In this document: piece by piece, positions 9,536 through 20,015 of the stretch | Position numbering within the stretch: the stretch's first letter is position 1 | Layout of the letters: every line of letters starts with the position of its first letter | Assembly (NCBI RefSeq): GCF_014267175.1 | Contig: NZ_JACMTR010000002.1 | Coordinates: forward strand, 5,977,501 to 6,041,500 | Direction: 5' to 3' | Origin: Pseudonocardia sp. C8 | Lineage (GTDB): Bacteria; Actinomycetota; Actinomycetes; Mycobacteriales; Pseudonocardiaceae | Length of the DNA stretch: 64,000 nt | The notes under the pieces: model-generated | Seen by the model: the letters and a program-made list of their open reading frames with translations, nothing else | Told to the model about the DNA's origin: nothing | The model's database searches: none | Position numbers and translations under genes: made by a program

Positions 9536-10347
9536 GCGCCCCGGAAACCGCGGCCCCGCGGACCGGGCGCGACGACGTCCCCGAGCTGCGGGTCGACGCG
9601 GTCAGCCTGCACTTCGGCGGCATCCGGGCGCTCGACGACGTGTCGTTCACCGTCGTGCCCGGCACCGTCCACGCGCTGATCGGCCCGAACGGGGCCGGGA
9701 AGTCCAGCTGCTTCAACGTGATCTGCGGGGTGTACCGGCCCACCGCGGGCCAGGTGCTCCTCGACGGGGAACCGATCACCGGCCTCCCGCCGCACAAGCT
9801 GGCCGGCAAGGGGATCGGCCGCTCGTTCCAGAACCTCGCGCTGTCCCCGCACTCGTCGGTGCTGGACAACGTGATGCTCGGCCGGCACGTCCTGACCCGG
9901 GGCGGGTTCCTCACCGGCGGGCTGCGCCTGCCCGGCCGGATCCGCGAGGAACGCCGGCACGCCGACCGGGTGGCCGACATCTGCACCTTCCTCGGCATCG
10001 GTCACGTTCTCCACCAGCCGGTCGGCGCGCTGCCCTACGGCGTGGCCAAGCTCGTCGACATCGCCCGCGCGCTGGCCGTCGAGCCCCGCGTGCTGCTCCT
10101 CGACGAACCGGCGGCCGGGCTCAACGCGGCCGAGACCGCCGAGATCGCCGTGACCATCGGCAACCTGCGCGACGCGCTGGGCATCTCGGTGCTGCTCGTC
10201 GAGCACGACATGGGCCTGGTCATGGGCATCGCCGACCGGGTCAGCGTCCTGGACTTCGGCCGGCTGATCGCCGACGACGTGCCGTCCGCGGTGCAGGACG
10301 ACCCCGAGGTCATCCGCGCGTACCTCGGCACGGGGGAGGAGTCCTAG
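9532..10347 (+). CDS. livG: Branched-chain-type ABC transporter ATPase (LivG-like)
   Basis: 271 residues from the GTG at 9532, which overlaps the livF stop (GTGA); an in-frame GTG at 9523 is possible. Walker A GPNGAGKSS (about 50-58) and Walker B LLLDEPAAGLN (about 188) are intact. The signature is LPYGVAK rather than LSGG, a normal LivG-type variant. The long helical insert FQNLALSPHSSVLDN, typical of LivG, is present. Partner of LivF in the same importer. Confidence 0.92.
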   Translation: MSAPETAAPRTGRDDVPELRVDAVSLHFGGIRALDDVSFTVVPGTVHALIGPNGAGKSSCFNVICGVYRPTAGQVLLDGEPITGLPPHKLAGKGIGRSFQNLALSPHSSVLDNVMLGRHVLTRGGFLTGGLRLPGRIREERRHADRVADICTFLGIGHVLHQPVGALPYGVAKLVDIARALAVEPRVLLLDEPAAGLNAAETAEIAVTIGNLRDALGISVLLVEHDMGLVMGIADRVSVLDFGRLIADDVPSAVQDDPEVIRAYLGTGEES

Positions 10348-11225
10348 TGGGCACGTTCGTGCAGCTGCTGGTCAACGGGCTGGGGAAGGGGGCGGTGTTC
10401 GCGCTGCTGGCCCTGGGCTTCGTGGTCATCTACAAGTCCACCGAGGTCATCAACTTCGCGCACGGCTCGCTGGCCCTGATCGGCGGGTACGTCATCGCGT
10501 TGACCCACGAGACGCTGGGGTTCTGGCTCGCCGCGCTGCTCGGCATCGTCGGGGCCGCGGTCGCGGCGCTGCTGGTGGAGCGGCTGCTGCTGGCCCGCAG
10601 CCGCAACGCCGACCCGGCGGCGCTCGCCCTGCTGACGATCGGGGTCGACGTCGTCGTGGTCGAGGACGTGTTCCGGCGGCTCGGCACCCGGGTGCCGTTC
10701 CTCGGCGCCCCCTGGGACGCGCGCCCGATCCGCATCGCCGGGGTGGCGATCTTCTCCACCCAGCTGGTGGCGCTGCTGGTCGGGCTGGTGCTGATCACCG
10801 CGTTCTTCCTGGCCTTCCGGTACACGAACTGGGGCGTCGCCATGCGGGCCCAGGCCGAGAACCGGGAGGCCGCGGCGCTGATGGGGATCCGCAGCTCCCG
10901 GGTGACCGCGACGGCCTGGCTCGTCGGCGGGGCACTGGCCGCGGTGGCCGTCACGTTCATCGTCACCCAGGACTTCTCCGGCAGCGGCCTGTCCCGCACC
11001 ACGCACGCGATCGCGTTCGCGGCGTTCCCGGCCGCGATCATCGGCGGGCTCGACTCGACGGCCGGCGCGGTCGTCGGCGGGATCGTGGTCGGGCTGACCC
11101 AGGCGCTCACCGAGGTCTACGTGTCGATCCCGTTCGCCAAGGTCGCGGTGTTCCTGGTGATGCTGCTGGTGCTGGTCGTCCGCCCGTCGGGCCTGTTCGG
11201 GAGCCGGGTACTCAGCCGTGTCTGA
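10347..11225 (+). CDS. livH: Branched-chain-type ABC transporter permease (LivH-like)
   Basis: 292 residues, about eight membrane segments. It carries the LivH hallmark YKSTEVINFAHGSL near the N-terminus and the ENREAAALMGI coupling loop. The GTG at 10347 shares one base with the livG stop (TAGTG). Forms the membrane channel with LivM. Confidence 0.92.
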   Translation: MGTFVQLLVNGLGKGAVFALLALGFVVIYKSTEVINFAHGSLALIGGYVIALTHETLGFWLAALLGIVGAAVAALLVERLLLARSRNADPAALALLTIGVDVVVVEDVFRRLGTRVPFLGAPWDARPIRIAGVAIFSTQLVALLVGLVLITAFFLAFRYTNWGVAMRAQAENREAAALMGIRSSRVTATAWLVGGALAAVAVTFIVTQDFSGSGLSRTTHAIAFAAFPAAIIGGLDSTAGAVVGGIVVGLTQALTEVYVSIPFAKVAVFLVMLLVLVVRPSGLFGSRVLSRV

Positions 11226-12426
11226 CGCCGTGACCGCTCGTTCCTCCGCGCCGTCCACCGACCCGGAGCCGGACGCCACCGGCCCGGCCGGTCACGGCCG
11301 CGCCCCCGCAGGCGGGATGCGGTGGGTGCGCCGGGCGGCCTGGCTGGTGCTGCTGGTGCTGCTGCTCGTCCTGCCGCTCTACGTGCAGCCCGCCCTGCTC
11401 GGCGCCGGGCGCTTCGTGATGGTCGGCGTGGTCGGTGCGATCGGGCTCACCCTGGTGATCGGGCAGGCCGGCCAGCTGTCCCTGGCGCACGCGTTCTTCC
11501 TGCTCGTCGGCGGCACCGCCTACACGGTGCTGGCCGGCAGCACCGGGCAGGAGGGCGCGGAGCACGTCGTCGGGCTGGGCCTGCCACCGGTGATCGCGCT
11601 GGTCGGCGCCGTGGCCGTCTCGGCACTGGCCGGGCTGGCGTTCGCCCCGGTCGCCGGCCGGCTGACCGGGATCTACCTCGGTGTGGCCTCGCTGGCACTG
11701 GTGTTCGTCGGCTTCTACCTGGGGCAGGCGCTGCCCGCGCTGACCGGCGGCCCGGCCAGCGGGCGCAACCCGGAGCCGTTCTCGCTGTTCGGGTTCCCGT
11801 TCACCAACGAGGGCCGGTTCGAGGTGCTCGGCGTGCCGTTCCGCGAGGAGGAGCGGCTCTGGTACCTGTTCGTGGTCCTGACCGTGGTGGCCTACCTGCT
11901 GGCCCGCGGTGCGGTGAACAGCCGGGTCGGCCGGGCCTGGCGGGCCGTGCGGGACAACCAGGTCGCCGCCGGGGTGCTGGGCGTGAACGTGCTGCGGGCC
12001 AAGGCCGGGGCGTTCGCGGTCAGCGCCGGGTACGCCGGCCTGGCCGGTGTGATGCTGGTCCTCTGGTTCGGGCTGCTCAAGCCGGACGAGAGCGAGTTCG
12101 GCAGCTACGGGCTGAACACGTCCATCGCGTTCCTGGCGATGGCGATCATCGGCGGGCTCGGGTCGGTGCCCGGGGCCGTGGTGGGCGCCGTCGTCGTCTA
12201 CGGCACCCAGCAGCTGCTCACCCTGTACGCCGACGACCTGGGCCTGGGCGGCGACGCGCTGTCCGGGTTCAGCCCGACCGTGGTCAGCCTCTACGTCTAC
12301 GGCCTCGCGGTGATCGTCGTCGTGCTCTTCGAGCCCGGCGGCCTGGCCGCCATCGGCCGGCGCGTCGCCGCCGCCGTCGACCGGCGGATGCACCGCCCGT
12401 CTCGTGATGGAGAGGAACAACGATGA
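11218..12426 (+). CDS. livM: Branched-chain-type ABC transporter permease (LivM-like)
   Basis: 402 residues, with a 40-residue polar N-terminal extension before the first membrane helix. It contains the LivM motif IGQAGQLSLAHAFF and the DNQVAAGVLGVN coupling loop. The GTG at 11218 overlaps livH by 8 nt; the stop overlaps the next ATG by 4 nt (ATGA). Second channel subunit of the importer. Confidence 0.92.
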   Translation: MSDAVTARSSAPSTDPEPDATGPAGHGRAPAGGMRWVRRAAWLVLLVLLLVLPLYVQPALLGAGRFVMVGVVGAIGLTLVIGQAGQLSLAHAFFLLVGGTAYTVLAGSTGQEGAEHVVGLGLPPVIALVGAVAVSALAGLAFAPVAGRLTGIYLGVASLALVFVGFYLGQALPALTGGPASGRNPEPFSLFGFPFTNEGRFEVLGVPFREEERLWYLFVVLTVVAYLLARGAVNSRVGRAWRAVRDNQVAAGVLGVNVLRAKAGAFAVSAGYAGLAGVMLVLWFGLLKPDESEFGSYGLNTSIAFLAMAIIGGLGSVPGAVVGAVVVYGTQQLLTLYADDLGLGGDALSGFSPTVVSLYVYGLAVIVVVLFEPGGLAAIGRRVAAAVDRRMHRPSRDGEEQR

Positions 12427-13715
12427 CTCGACGTCGAATGTCCGGGCGCCCCGCGCCGGGCCGTGCCCGGGCGCTGGCCGCCGTCGCCCTCGCGGCCGCG
12501 ATGGTCCTGGCGGGCTGCGGCACCCGCGGCGGGGACACCGGTGGCGGCGGTGGCGGCAACATCGCCACCGACGTCGGCGTCAGCGCCGACACGATCACCC
12601 TGGGCGTGCTGGGTGACACCTCCGGCCCGTTCCGCAACCTGGGCACCGGACTCGTGCAGGGCAACCAGCTCTGGGCCGACGACATCAACGCCGCAGGCGG
12701 CATCTGCAACCGGCGGATCGCGCTGGACGTCAAGGACAGCGGCTACAAGGCCGACGTCGCCACGACCCAGTACCGCCAGCAGGAGCCGAACATCCTCGGC
12801 TACCTGCAGCTGCTCGGCTCCCCGATCAACGCGGCCCTGCGCGGGAACCTGGAGAGCGACCAGGTGACCTCGCTGGCCCTGTCCTGGTCGTCGATCATCC
12901 TGGACAACCCGTACCAGATCATCCCGGGCACCACCTACGACCTCGAGATGGTCAACGGGATGGCGTTCCTGCAGCAGCAGGGCAAGCTCGCCGACGGCGA
13001 CACCGTCGGGCACATCTACATCGGCGGGGAGTACGGCGACAACGGCCTGCTCGGCGCCCAGGCCTACGCCCAGCAGCACCGGCTGAAGCTGCTGCCGGCG
13101 AAGGTCGCCGCCACCGACACCGACATGTCCAACATCGTCACCGGCTTCCAGGGCCAGGGGGTCAAGGCCATCCTGCTGACGACCACCCCGGCGCAGACCG
13201 CGAACGCGCTGAACGCGGCCCGGACGCTCGGGCTCAACGTGCCGGTGCTCGGCAACAACCCGACGTTCGACCCGGCGGTGAACCTGGCCGGTGCCGCGGC
13301 TCAGTCGGTCGGCAACCTCTACGTCTCGGCCAGCTCGGTGCCGTACTCGGCCGCCGTGCCGAAGGCCCAGGAGATCCGGACCAAGTTCACCGCCAAGTTC
13401 CCGCAGGCCACCAAGAACGCCGGTGTCCCGTACGGCTACGCCGGCGGCCTGGTCTGGCAGCAGATCCTCACCAAGGCCTGCCAGAACGGTGACCTGACCC
13501 GGGCCGGCGTGCACGAGGCGTTCACGACCGCCGGCTCGATCACCACCGACGGCCTGGTCGCGAGCCAGCTGGACTTCTCCAGGCCCGGGTCGCCGCCGAG
13601 CCGCTCGGTGTTCATCGGGCAGGCCGACCCGAGCCAGGAGGGCGGGCTGCGCCAGGTCTCCGAGGTGTTCAGCGCACCGGAGGCGGCCTCCTACAAGGCC
13701 CCGCACGAGCGCTGA
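12423..13715 (+). CDS. ABC transporter substrate-binding lipoprotein (LivK/Peripla_BP_6 type)
   Basis: 430 residues. Signal peptide with a lipobox (MVLAGC, Cys about 34) followed by a Gly-rich linker. The type I periplasmic-binding fold starts at DTITLGVLGDTSGPF. It should sit outside the membrane as a lipid-anchored receptor delivering substrate to LivHM. It is last in the operon, overlapping livM by 4 nt. Receptors of this class bind leucine-type amino acids, amides, urea or aromatic acids; I cannot assign the ligand. Confidence 0.9.
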   Translation: MTRRRMSGRPAPGRARALAAVALAAAMVLAGCGTRGGDTGGGGGGNIATDVGVSADTITLGVLGDTSGPFRNLGTGLVQGNQLWADDINAAGGICNRRIALDVKDSGYKADVATTQYRQQEPNILGYLQLLGSPINAALRGNLESDQVTSLALSWSSIILDNPYQIIPGTTYDLEMVNGMAFLQQQGKLADGDTVGHIYIGGEYGDNGLLGAQAYAQQHRLKLLPAKVAATDTDMSNIVTGFQGQGVKAILLTTTPAQTANALNAARTLGLNVPVLGNNPTFDPAVNLAGAAAQSVGNLYVSASSVPYSAAVPKAQEIRTKFTAKFPQATKNAGVPYGYAGGLVWQQILTKACQNGDLTRAGVHEAFTTAGSITTDGLVASQLDFSRPGSPPSRSVFIGQADPSQEGGLRQVSEVFSAPEAASYKAPHER

Positions 13716-13744
13716 CGCCCACGAGCGCCGGCGCTGCGGCGCAG

Positions 13745-13784
13745 GCGCACCCCGCTCCGGCCCGTGCGCGGGTGCGGGGTGCGC
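13745..13784 (+). terminator. Hairpin after the ABC operon
   Basis: 11-bp perfect stem (GCGCACCCCGC with its complement at 13774-13784), 18-nt loop, no T-run. It lies 30 nt after the receptor stop. A likely actinobacterial-style terminator for the liv-type operon. Confidence 0.6.
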
Positions 13785-13890
13785 CCGGCCGGCCCGGGCC
13801 GGTGCCCCTGAGCGGGCCCGGCACCGGTTCCGGGTCGGACTCCGGGGTCGTCCCGAGCCGCCGGGCCGCACCGGGGACCAGTCTCGAGGC

Positions 13891-14250
13891 ATGGACATCG
13901 CAGCGCAGAACCCCTCCTCCGACACCGACCCGACGACCGCGGTCCCCGGCACCGGGCCGGCGAGCGCGGTCCCCGGCACCGGGCCGGCGAGCGCGGTCCC
14001 CGGCACCGACCGGCCGGCGGCGGGGGTCACCGGGACGCCCGCGCCGTCCCTCGGCGACCGGCTCGCCTCCTACCGGCTGCGGCGCAGCACCACCGACAAG
14101 ATGCTCGGCGGGGTCTGCGGCGGCCTGGCCCGTGACCTCGGCGTCGACGCGGCCCTGCTCCGGATCGCCGTGCTGGTGCTGACCCTGGTCACCGGGGGCG
14201 CTGCTGCACTGGTCTACCTCGCCGCCTGGATCGTCGCCCCGGCCGACTGA
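13891..14250 (+). CDS. PspC-domain membrane protein
   Basis: 119 residues. The N-terminal 60 residues are disordered and contain a tandem AVPGTGPAS repeat. The C-terminal half is a PspC domain: LRRSTTDKMLGGVCGGLARDLGVD, then two short hydrophobic helices ending in YLAAWIVAPAD. PspC proteins sit in the membrane and take part in envelope-stress responses; here it stands alone between two terminators. ATG at 13891. Confidence 0.85.
   Translation: MDIAAQNPSSDTDPTTAVPGTGPASAVPGTGPASAVPGTDRPAAGVTGTPAPSLGDRLASYRLRRSTTDKMLGGVCGGLARDLGVDAALLRIAVLVLTLVTGGAAALVYLAAWIVAPAD
13939..14010 (+). repeat. 27-bp in-frame tandem repeat
   Basis: Two identical 27-bp units (13939-13965 and 13966-13992) plus an 18-nt partial third unit. 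They encode AVPGTGPAS in the disordered N-terminus of the PspC protein. Exact identity suggests recent duplication. Confidence 0.85.
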
Positions 14251-14397
14251 GCGGTGATCACGGATCCGGAGCAGATGCGGCCACCCGTGGCCGGATCGAC
14301 GACGGTTCGTGGATCAGCGGCGGCACCGCCCCGGGCTGCACCTCGGCGGGAATCGGGGACGGGCGCCCGGGGCGCCGGCGGTCCCGGCCACCGCACG

Positions 14398-14437
14398 CCG
14401 CGGGGGCGGCACCGGCGAACCGGTACCGCCCCCGCGG
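14398..14437. terminator. Bidirectional hairpin between pspC-type gene and groEL
   Basis: 18-bp stem with one mismatch and a CGAA loop at 14416-14419, placed 17 nt beyond the groEL stop on the minus strand. It can end transcription from both convergent genes. Confidence 0.7.
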
Positions 14438-14453
14438 ATGGTGCTGAGCGGGA

Positions 14454-16249
<1,796 letters not shown>

Positions 16250-16300
16250 GCTGGTGGCGCCGGGGTGCGGGCCGTCCGGGCCGGGGGGCAGGATGGCGCC

Positions 16301-17539
16301 ATGAGCACCTGGTCGGAGACCGGTCCGCGCACCGTCGAGCAGCACGCCGCCGTGGTGGCCGCGCTCCTGCACCCGACCGGTGCCGAGACGGTGCCGCTCG
16401 CGGAGGCGAGCGGGCGGGTGCTGGCGGCGGACCTGACCGCCGGCGTCGCGCTGCCGCCGTTCGACAACTCCGCGATGGACGGCTACGCGGTGCGGGCCGC
16501 CGAGCTCGCCGGCGCGTCCGGCGAGGCGCCGGTGGACCTCCCGGTCGCCGCCGACATCCCGGCCGGCCGGACCGACGTCGGGCCGCTGGAGCCCGGCACG
16601 GTCGCGCGGATCATGACCGGCGCCCCGGTGCCGGCGGGGGCCGACGCGATCGTCCCGGTGGAGCGGACCGACGCCGGCACCGAGCGGGTGCGCATCTCGG
16701 CCGCCCCCGAGCCCGGCGCGTTCGTCCGCCGCGCGGGCGAGGACACCGCCGCCGGTGCCGTGCTGCTCACCGCGGGAACGGTGCTCGGTGCGTCGCAGAT
16801 CGGCCTGGCGGCCGCGGTCGGCCGGCCGGAACTCCCGGTCCGCCGCAGGCCCCACGTCCTGGTGCTGTCGACCGGCTCGGAGCTGGTCCCCCCGGGGGAG
16901 CCGCTCGCGCCGGGGCAGATCTACGAGTCGAACGGGACGATGCTCGCCGTCGCCGTCCGGGAGGCGGGGGCGACGGCCGAGCAGCTGTCGTTCGTCCCGG
17001 ACGACGTCGAGAAGTTCCGAGCGGTGCTCGCCGAGAAGGTCTCCGACGGGGTGGACCTGGTCCTCACCTCGGGCGGGGTGAGCGCGGGCGCCTACGAGGT
17101 CGTGAAGGAGGCGCTGACCGGGCACGGCGTCGAGTTCGGCAAGGTCGCGATGCAGCCCGGCGGGCCGCAGGGGTGCGGCCGGCTCGACCTGGGCGGCGCG
17201 ACGGTGGCGGTGGTGACGCTGCCCGGCAACCCGGTCAGCTCGCTGGTGTCGTTCGAGGTGTTCGTCCGGCCCGCCCTGCGCGCCGCGGCAGGGCATCCCG
17301 CGCCGGTGCGGCCGGTGGTGACGGCCCGGCTCGCCGGCGGGCTGACGTCCGTCCCCGGCAAGCGGCAGTTCCGCCGCGGCGTCCTGGACGCTGCGTCGGG
17401 CACGGTCGCGGAGATCGGCGGCGCCGGATCGCACCTGATCGCGGCGCTGGCGCGGGCCGACTGCCTCATCGACCTCCCCGCGGAGACGACCTCGGTGGCC
17501 GACGGTGACCCGGTCGCGGTCTGGCTGCTGGACGGCTGA
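16301..17539 (+). CDS. moeA: Molybdopterin molybdenumtransferase MoeA
   Basis: 412 residues. Signatures: DNSAMDGYAVR, GAPVPAGADAIVPVE, LSTGSELV, TSGGVSAGAYE and LPGNPVSSLV. MoeA inserts molybdate into adenylylated molybdopterin. The cofactor would be needed by the two molybdenum hydroxylase operons in this window. ATG at 16301, directly divergent from groEL with about 50 nt to CIRCE 2. Position next to groEL and psd matches mycobacterial moeA2. Confidence 0.95.
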   Translation: MSTWSETGPRTVEQHAAVVAALLHPTGAETVPLAEASGRVLAADLTAGVALPPFDNSAMDGYAVRAAELAGASGEAPVDLPVAADIPAGRTDVGPLEPGTVARIMTGAPVPAGADAIVPVERTDAGTERVRISAAPEPGAFVRRAGEDTAAGAVLLTAGTVLGASQIGLAAAVGRPELPVRRRPHVLVLSTGSELVPPGEPLAPGQIYESNGTMLAVAVREAGATAEQLSFVPDDVEKFRAVLAEKVSDGVDLVLTSGGVSAGAYEVVKEALTGHGVEFGKVAMQPGGPQGCGRLDLGGATVAVVTLPGNPVSSLVSFEVFVRPALRAAAGHPAPVRPVVTARLAGGLTSVPGKRQFRRGVLDAASGTVAEIGGAGSHLIAALARADCLIDLPAETTSVADGDPVAVWLLDG

Positions 17540-17720
17540 CGGGCGCGGTCCGCGGTGAGCGGTACCGCCGGACACCGGAGCCGAACGCGCTGTGCGACAG
17601 GGCCACCACCCGCGCGGCCCTCGTGCTGGGCCGAAAGTGTGACCTGATTCATAGGCAGACGGGGCAACGAACTCACCCCGCGCGACGTCGGTGGGGGTGC
17701 GCGTTCGGCCGAACGAGGTA

Positions 17721-17746
17721 GATCACGGTGTTCATCCATCGTGATC
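17721..17746. promoter_or_regulatory. 26-bp palindrome, putative operator
   Basis: GATCACGGTG-N6-CATCGTGATC, nine of ten positions paired. Too A/T-flanked to be codon-driven. It sits just upstream of the putative RNA, so an operator is the simplest reading. Confidence 0.5.
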
Positions 17747-17759
17747 TGGACGGCCGGTC

Positions 17760-17894
17760 GCCGGGGAGGAATACTTTTGCTCACGAGGGGGTAGACCCTT
17801 CACAGCACAGGACCCACCGCCCGTCGCTGGGGAGCGGACGAGCGGTTCCACGGCCGGGGTCGTCGTCTCGGGGGACGACGGCCCCGGCCCTTTT
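17760..17894 (+). ncRNA. Candidate small RNA or terminated leader
   Basis: The segment between the palindrome and the terminator carries a hairpin at 17817-17845 and the terminator hairpin, with no ribosome site plus ORF. It is inferred to be an independent transcript or an attenuated leader. Boundaries are approximate, I cannot place it in a known RNA family, and the 5' end is a guess. Confidence 0.35.
17852..17894 (+). terminator. Intrinsic terminator with T-run
   Basis: 16-bp GC-rich stem (17852-17867 with 17874-17889, one G-U), 6-nt loop, then CTTTT. One of the few U-tailed terminators visible in this window. Confidence 0.85.
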
Positions 17895-18105
17895 GTCGGC
17901 CCGTCCCGGTGCCCGCCCGGGAGATCCGGCAGGAGCGCGTGCTGCACCGCCCGCGTCACGAGCCGGTGATGGTGCCACGTCTCCGTGGCCGTGGCACGGA
18001 CGGGGCCGGCCCGGCGTGTCCCGGTCGTCCCGCCGGTCGTGTGCGCGGGGTGTCCGCGTAGCGTGACGGGTCCCCAACCGGAGTATCAGGAGTCCACGAC
18101 CCGCC

Positions 18106-18843
18106 ATGGCCGAAGGAACCGGGACCTCGCCGACCCGCATCGCCCGACTGGTCCGGGACGCGATCCCCCCGATGCACCCGGGCGGGCGGCCGATCGTCGC
18201 CGGGGTCGCGCTCGCCGCCGCCGGAGTCCGGGCCCTCAGCGGCCGCGGCGCGCTGCCCGGCCTGCTGGCCACCGCGGCCACCGCCCTGTTCTTCCGCGAC
18301 CCGCGCCGCACCCCGCCGCTGCGGACCGACGCCGTCCTGGCCCCGGCCGACGGCGTCGTCGCGACCGTCGACGAGGTCGTGCCGCCGGAGGAGCTGGCGC
18401 TGCCGCGCGAGCCGCACACCCGGGTGTCGGTCTTCCTCACCGTGCTCGACGTGCACGTCCAGTGGGTGCCGGTGAACGGCCGGGTCGCCGCGGTGGGTTA
18501 CCGGACCGGGAAGTTCCTGTCGGCCGACCTCGACAAGGCCAGCGAGGACAACGAGCGCAACGCGATCACCTTCGTCCGCCCGGACGGCGCCCGGGTCGGT
18601 GTCGTCCAGATCGCCGGGCTGCTGGCGCGCCGGATCGTGTGCTCGCTGGCGGCCGGTGACGAGGTCGCGGCGGGCGAGCGGTTCGGCCTGATCCGGTTCG
18701 GCTCCCGCGTCGACACCTACCTGCCCCCCGGGACCGCGCCGCTCGTCCGCCCCGGCCAGCGCACGCTCGGGGCGGAGACCGTCCTCGGCGTCGTACCGGA
18801 GTCGACGGGCGATCCGCAGCCCCCGCACCGGGCGGAGGACTGA
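18106..18843 (+). CDS. psd: Phosphatidylserine decarboxylase proenzyme
   Basis: 245 residues, the short actinobacterial form. It shows LAPADGVV, FLTVLDVHVQWVP and the C-terminal self-cleavage site FGSRVD, where Ser becomes the pyruvoyl group. It converts phosphatidylserine to phosphatidylethanolamine at the membrane. Three nucleotides separate it from pssA, which makes its substrate, so the two form an operon. ATG at 18106. Confidence 0.95.
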   Translation: MAEGTGTSPTRIARLVRDAIPPMHPGGRPIVAGVALAAAGVRALSGRGALPGLLATAATALFFRDPRRTPPLRTDAVLAPADGVVATVDEVVPPEELALPREPHTRVSVFLTVLDVHVQWVPVNGRVAAVGYRTGKFLSADLDKASEDNERNAITFVRPDGARVGVVQIAGLLARRIVCSLAAGDEVAAGERFGLIRFGSRVDTYLPPGTAPLVRPGQRTLGAETVLGVVPESTGDPQPPHRAED

Positions 18844-18846
18844 GCC

Positions 18847-19857
18847 ATGGGGATCGGCCGTCCGCCGAACGGATACCCGGCCGGCGTCCGGCTGCTGCCG
18901 AACGCGGTCACCGTCCTCAACCTCTGCGCCGGGCTGTCCGCGGTCTACCTGGCGTTGCAGAACCGGTTCGACCTCGCCATCGGGGCCGTGCTCGCGGCCG
19001 CGCTCTGTGACGCGCTCGACGGCGGCCTCGCCCGGCTGCTCGACGCGTCCAGCCGGATCGGCGCCGAGCTCGACTCGCTCGCCGACCTGGTCTCGTTCGG
19101 TGTCGCGCCGGCCCTGGTGATCTACATCTGGGCGTTCGACGACTCGTCGCGCGCGGGTTGGATCGTGTCGCTGGTGTTCGCGGTGTGCATGGCCCTGCGG
19201 CTGGCCCGGTTCAACACCCTCATCGACGACGAGAGCGCGCCCCCGTTCGCCCGGGAGTTCTTCGTCGGCGTCCCGGCTCCGGCCGCGGCGATGACCGCCG
19301 GGATCCCGCTCTACCTGTGGCTGCACTTCGGCGACGGCTGGTGGTCGGCCGAGCCGCTGGTCGCGGCCTGGGCCCTGGTCACGGCGGCGCTGATGGTGAG
19401 CCGGATCCCCACGCTGTCGCTGAAGACCGTCCGGGTGCCGCAGCGGGCGATCGCCCCGCTGCTGGCCGGCGTGGCCGTGATCGTCGCGGTGATGTTCACG
19501 GTGCCGTTCCTCGGCATCACGATCGCCGGCGTCGGCTACCTGCTGCTGATGCCCTACACGATCTACCGCCACCGCTGGCTGTCCAAGCACCCCGAGGCCT
19601 GGGACGTCCCGGTGCGCCAGCGCCGCGCCGTCGCCCGGGCCGCACGCTCGGCCCGGCGGTTGGGCCTGCGCCCGCCGCTGCGCAGGCGGGTCGCCGGACG
19701 GGCCGGGGCGATGGCCCGCGGCGTGCGCCGCCGGCTGGACCCGGAGGGCGCGGCCCGGCGGGAGAACGACGCGAACCGCCGCGCCGCCGCCCGCGGCCCG
19801 GGCGTGGCCCCCGCCCCGCGCGGCAGCGGCCGCCGCCTCGGCCTGCGCCGCCGCTGA
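18847..19857 (+). CDS. pssA: CDP-diacylglycerol-serine O-phosphatidyltransferase
   Basis: 336 residues. CDP-alcohol phosphotransferase signature DALDGGLARLLDASSRIG followed by AELDSLAD (D-x2-DG-x2-AR-x8-G-x3-D-x3-D), then about six to eight membrane helices. The last 85 residues are an Arg/Ala-rich basic tail, longer than usual for the family. It makes phosphatidylserine, passed to Psd encoded just upstream. Confidence 0.95.
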   Translation: MGIGRPPNGYPAGVRLLPNAVTVLNLCAGLSAVYLALQNRFDLAIGAVLAAALCDALDGGLARLLDASSRIGAELDSLADLVSFGVAPALVIYIWAFDDSSRAGWIVSLVFAVCMALRLARFNTLIDDESAPPFAREFFVGVPAPAAAMTAGIPLYLWLHFGDGWWSAEPLVAAWALVTAALMVSRIPTLSLKTVRVPQRAIAPLLAGVAVIVAVMFTVPFLGITIAGVGYLLLMPYTIYRHRWLSKHPEAWDVPVRQRRAVARAARSARRLGLRPPLRRRVAGRAGAMARGVRRRLDPEGAARRENDANRRAAARGPGVAPAPRGSGRRLGLRRR

Positions 19858-19885
19858 CCCTGCGCCGCACCGTCCCGCCCACCGG

Positions 19886-19949
19886 GACGCTCACCGAACC
19901 CGGGAACGCTCGCTCGATCCGGTGAGCGTGGCCGGGTTCCGTGAGCGTC
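19886..19949. repeat. Nested inverted repeats after pssA
   Basis: An 18-bp arm (19886-19903) pairs with 19932-19949 with one mismatch. The same 5' arm can also pair, nine bases perfectly, with GGTGAGCGT at 19921-19929. It may act as a terminator for psd-pssA or be a copy of a mobile palindromic repeat. Confidence 0.6.
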
Positions 19950-20015
19950 GCCGGGGCCGGTCGTACGCCGGGCCGGTCAGCGTCGCCGTCGCCGCCGGTG
20001 GATAGCGTGGGCGCC

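Larger units (their letters stand above)
17540..18105. other. 566-nt gene-free region with RNA-like features
   Basis: No convincing protein. It holds a 26-bp palindrome (17721-17746), a hairpin (17817-17845, stem ends CCGC/GCGG with a GGGG loop) and a strong intrinsic terminator (17852-17894). The terminator ends 211 nt before psd, so something upstream of it is transcribed on the + strand and stopped. See the ncRNA candidate. Confidence 0.6.

Noticed and set aside
17760-17894. Assignment of the candidate RNA to the 6C or ydaO family
   Set aside because: The C-rich twin loops of 6C and the conserved ydaO core strings are not visible on either strand; left unassigned.
17728-18066. 112-codon + frame in the moeA-psd gap
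   Set aside because: It runs through the intrinsic terminator and hairpins, has Arg/Pro-rich composition, and has no ribosome site.
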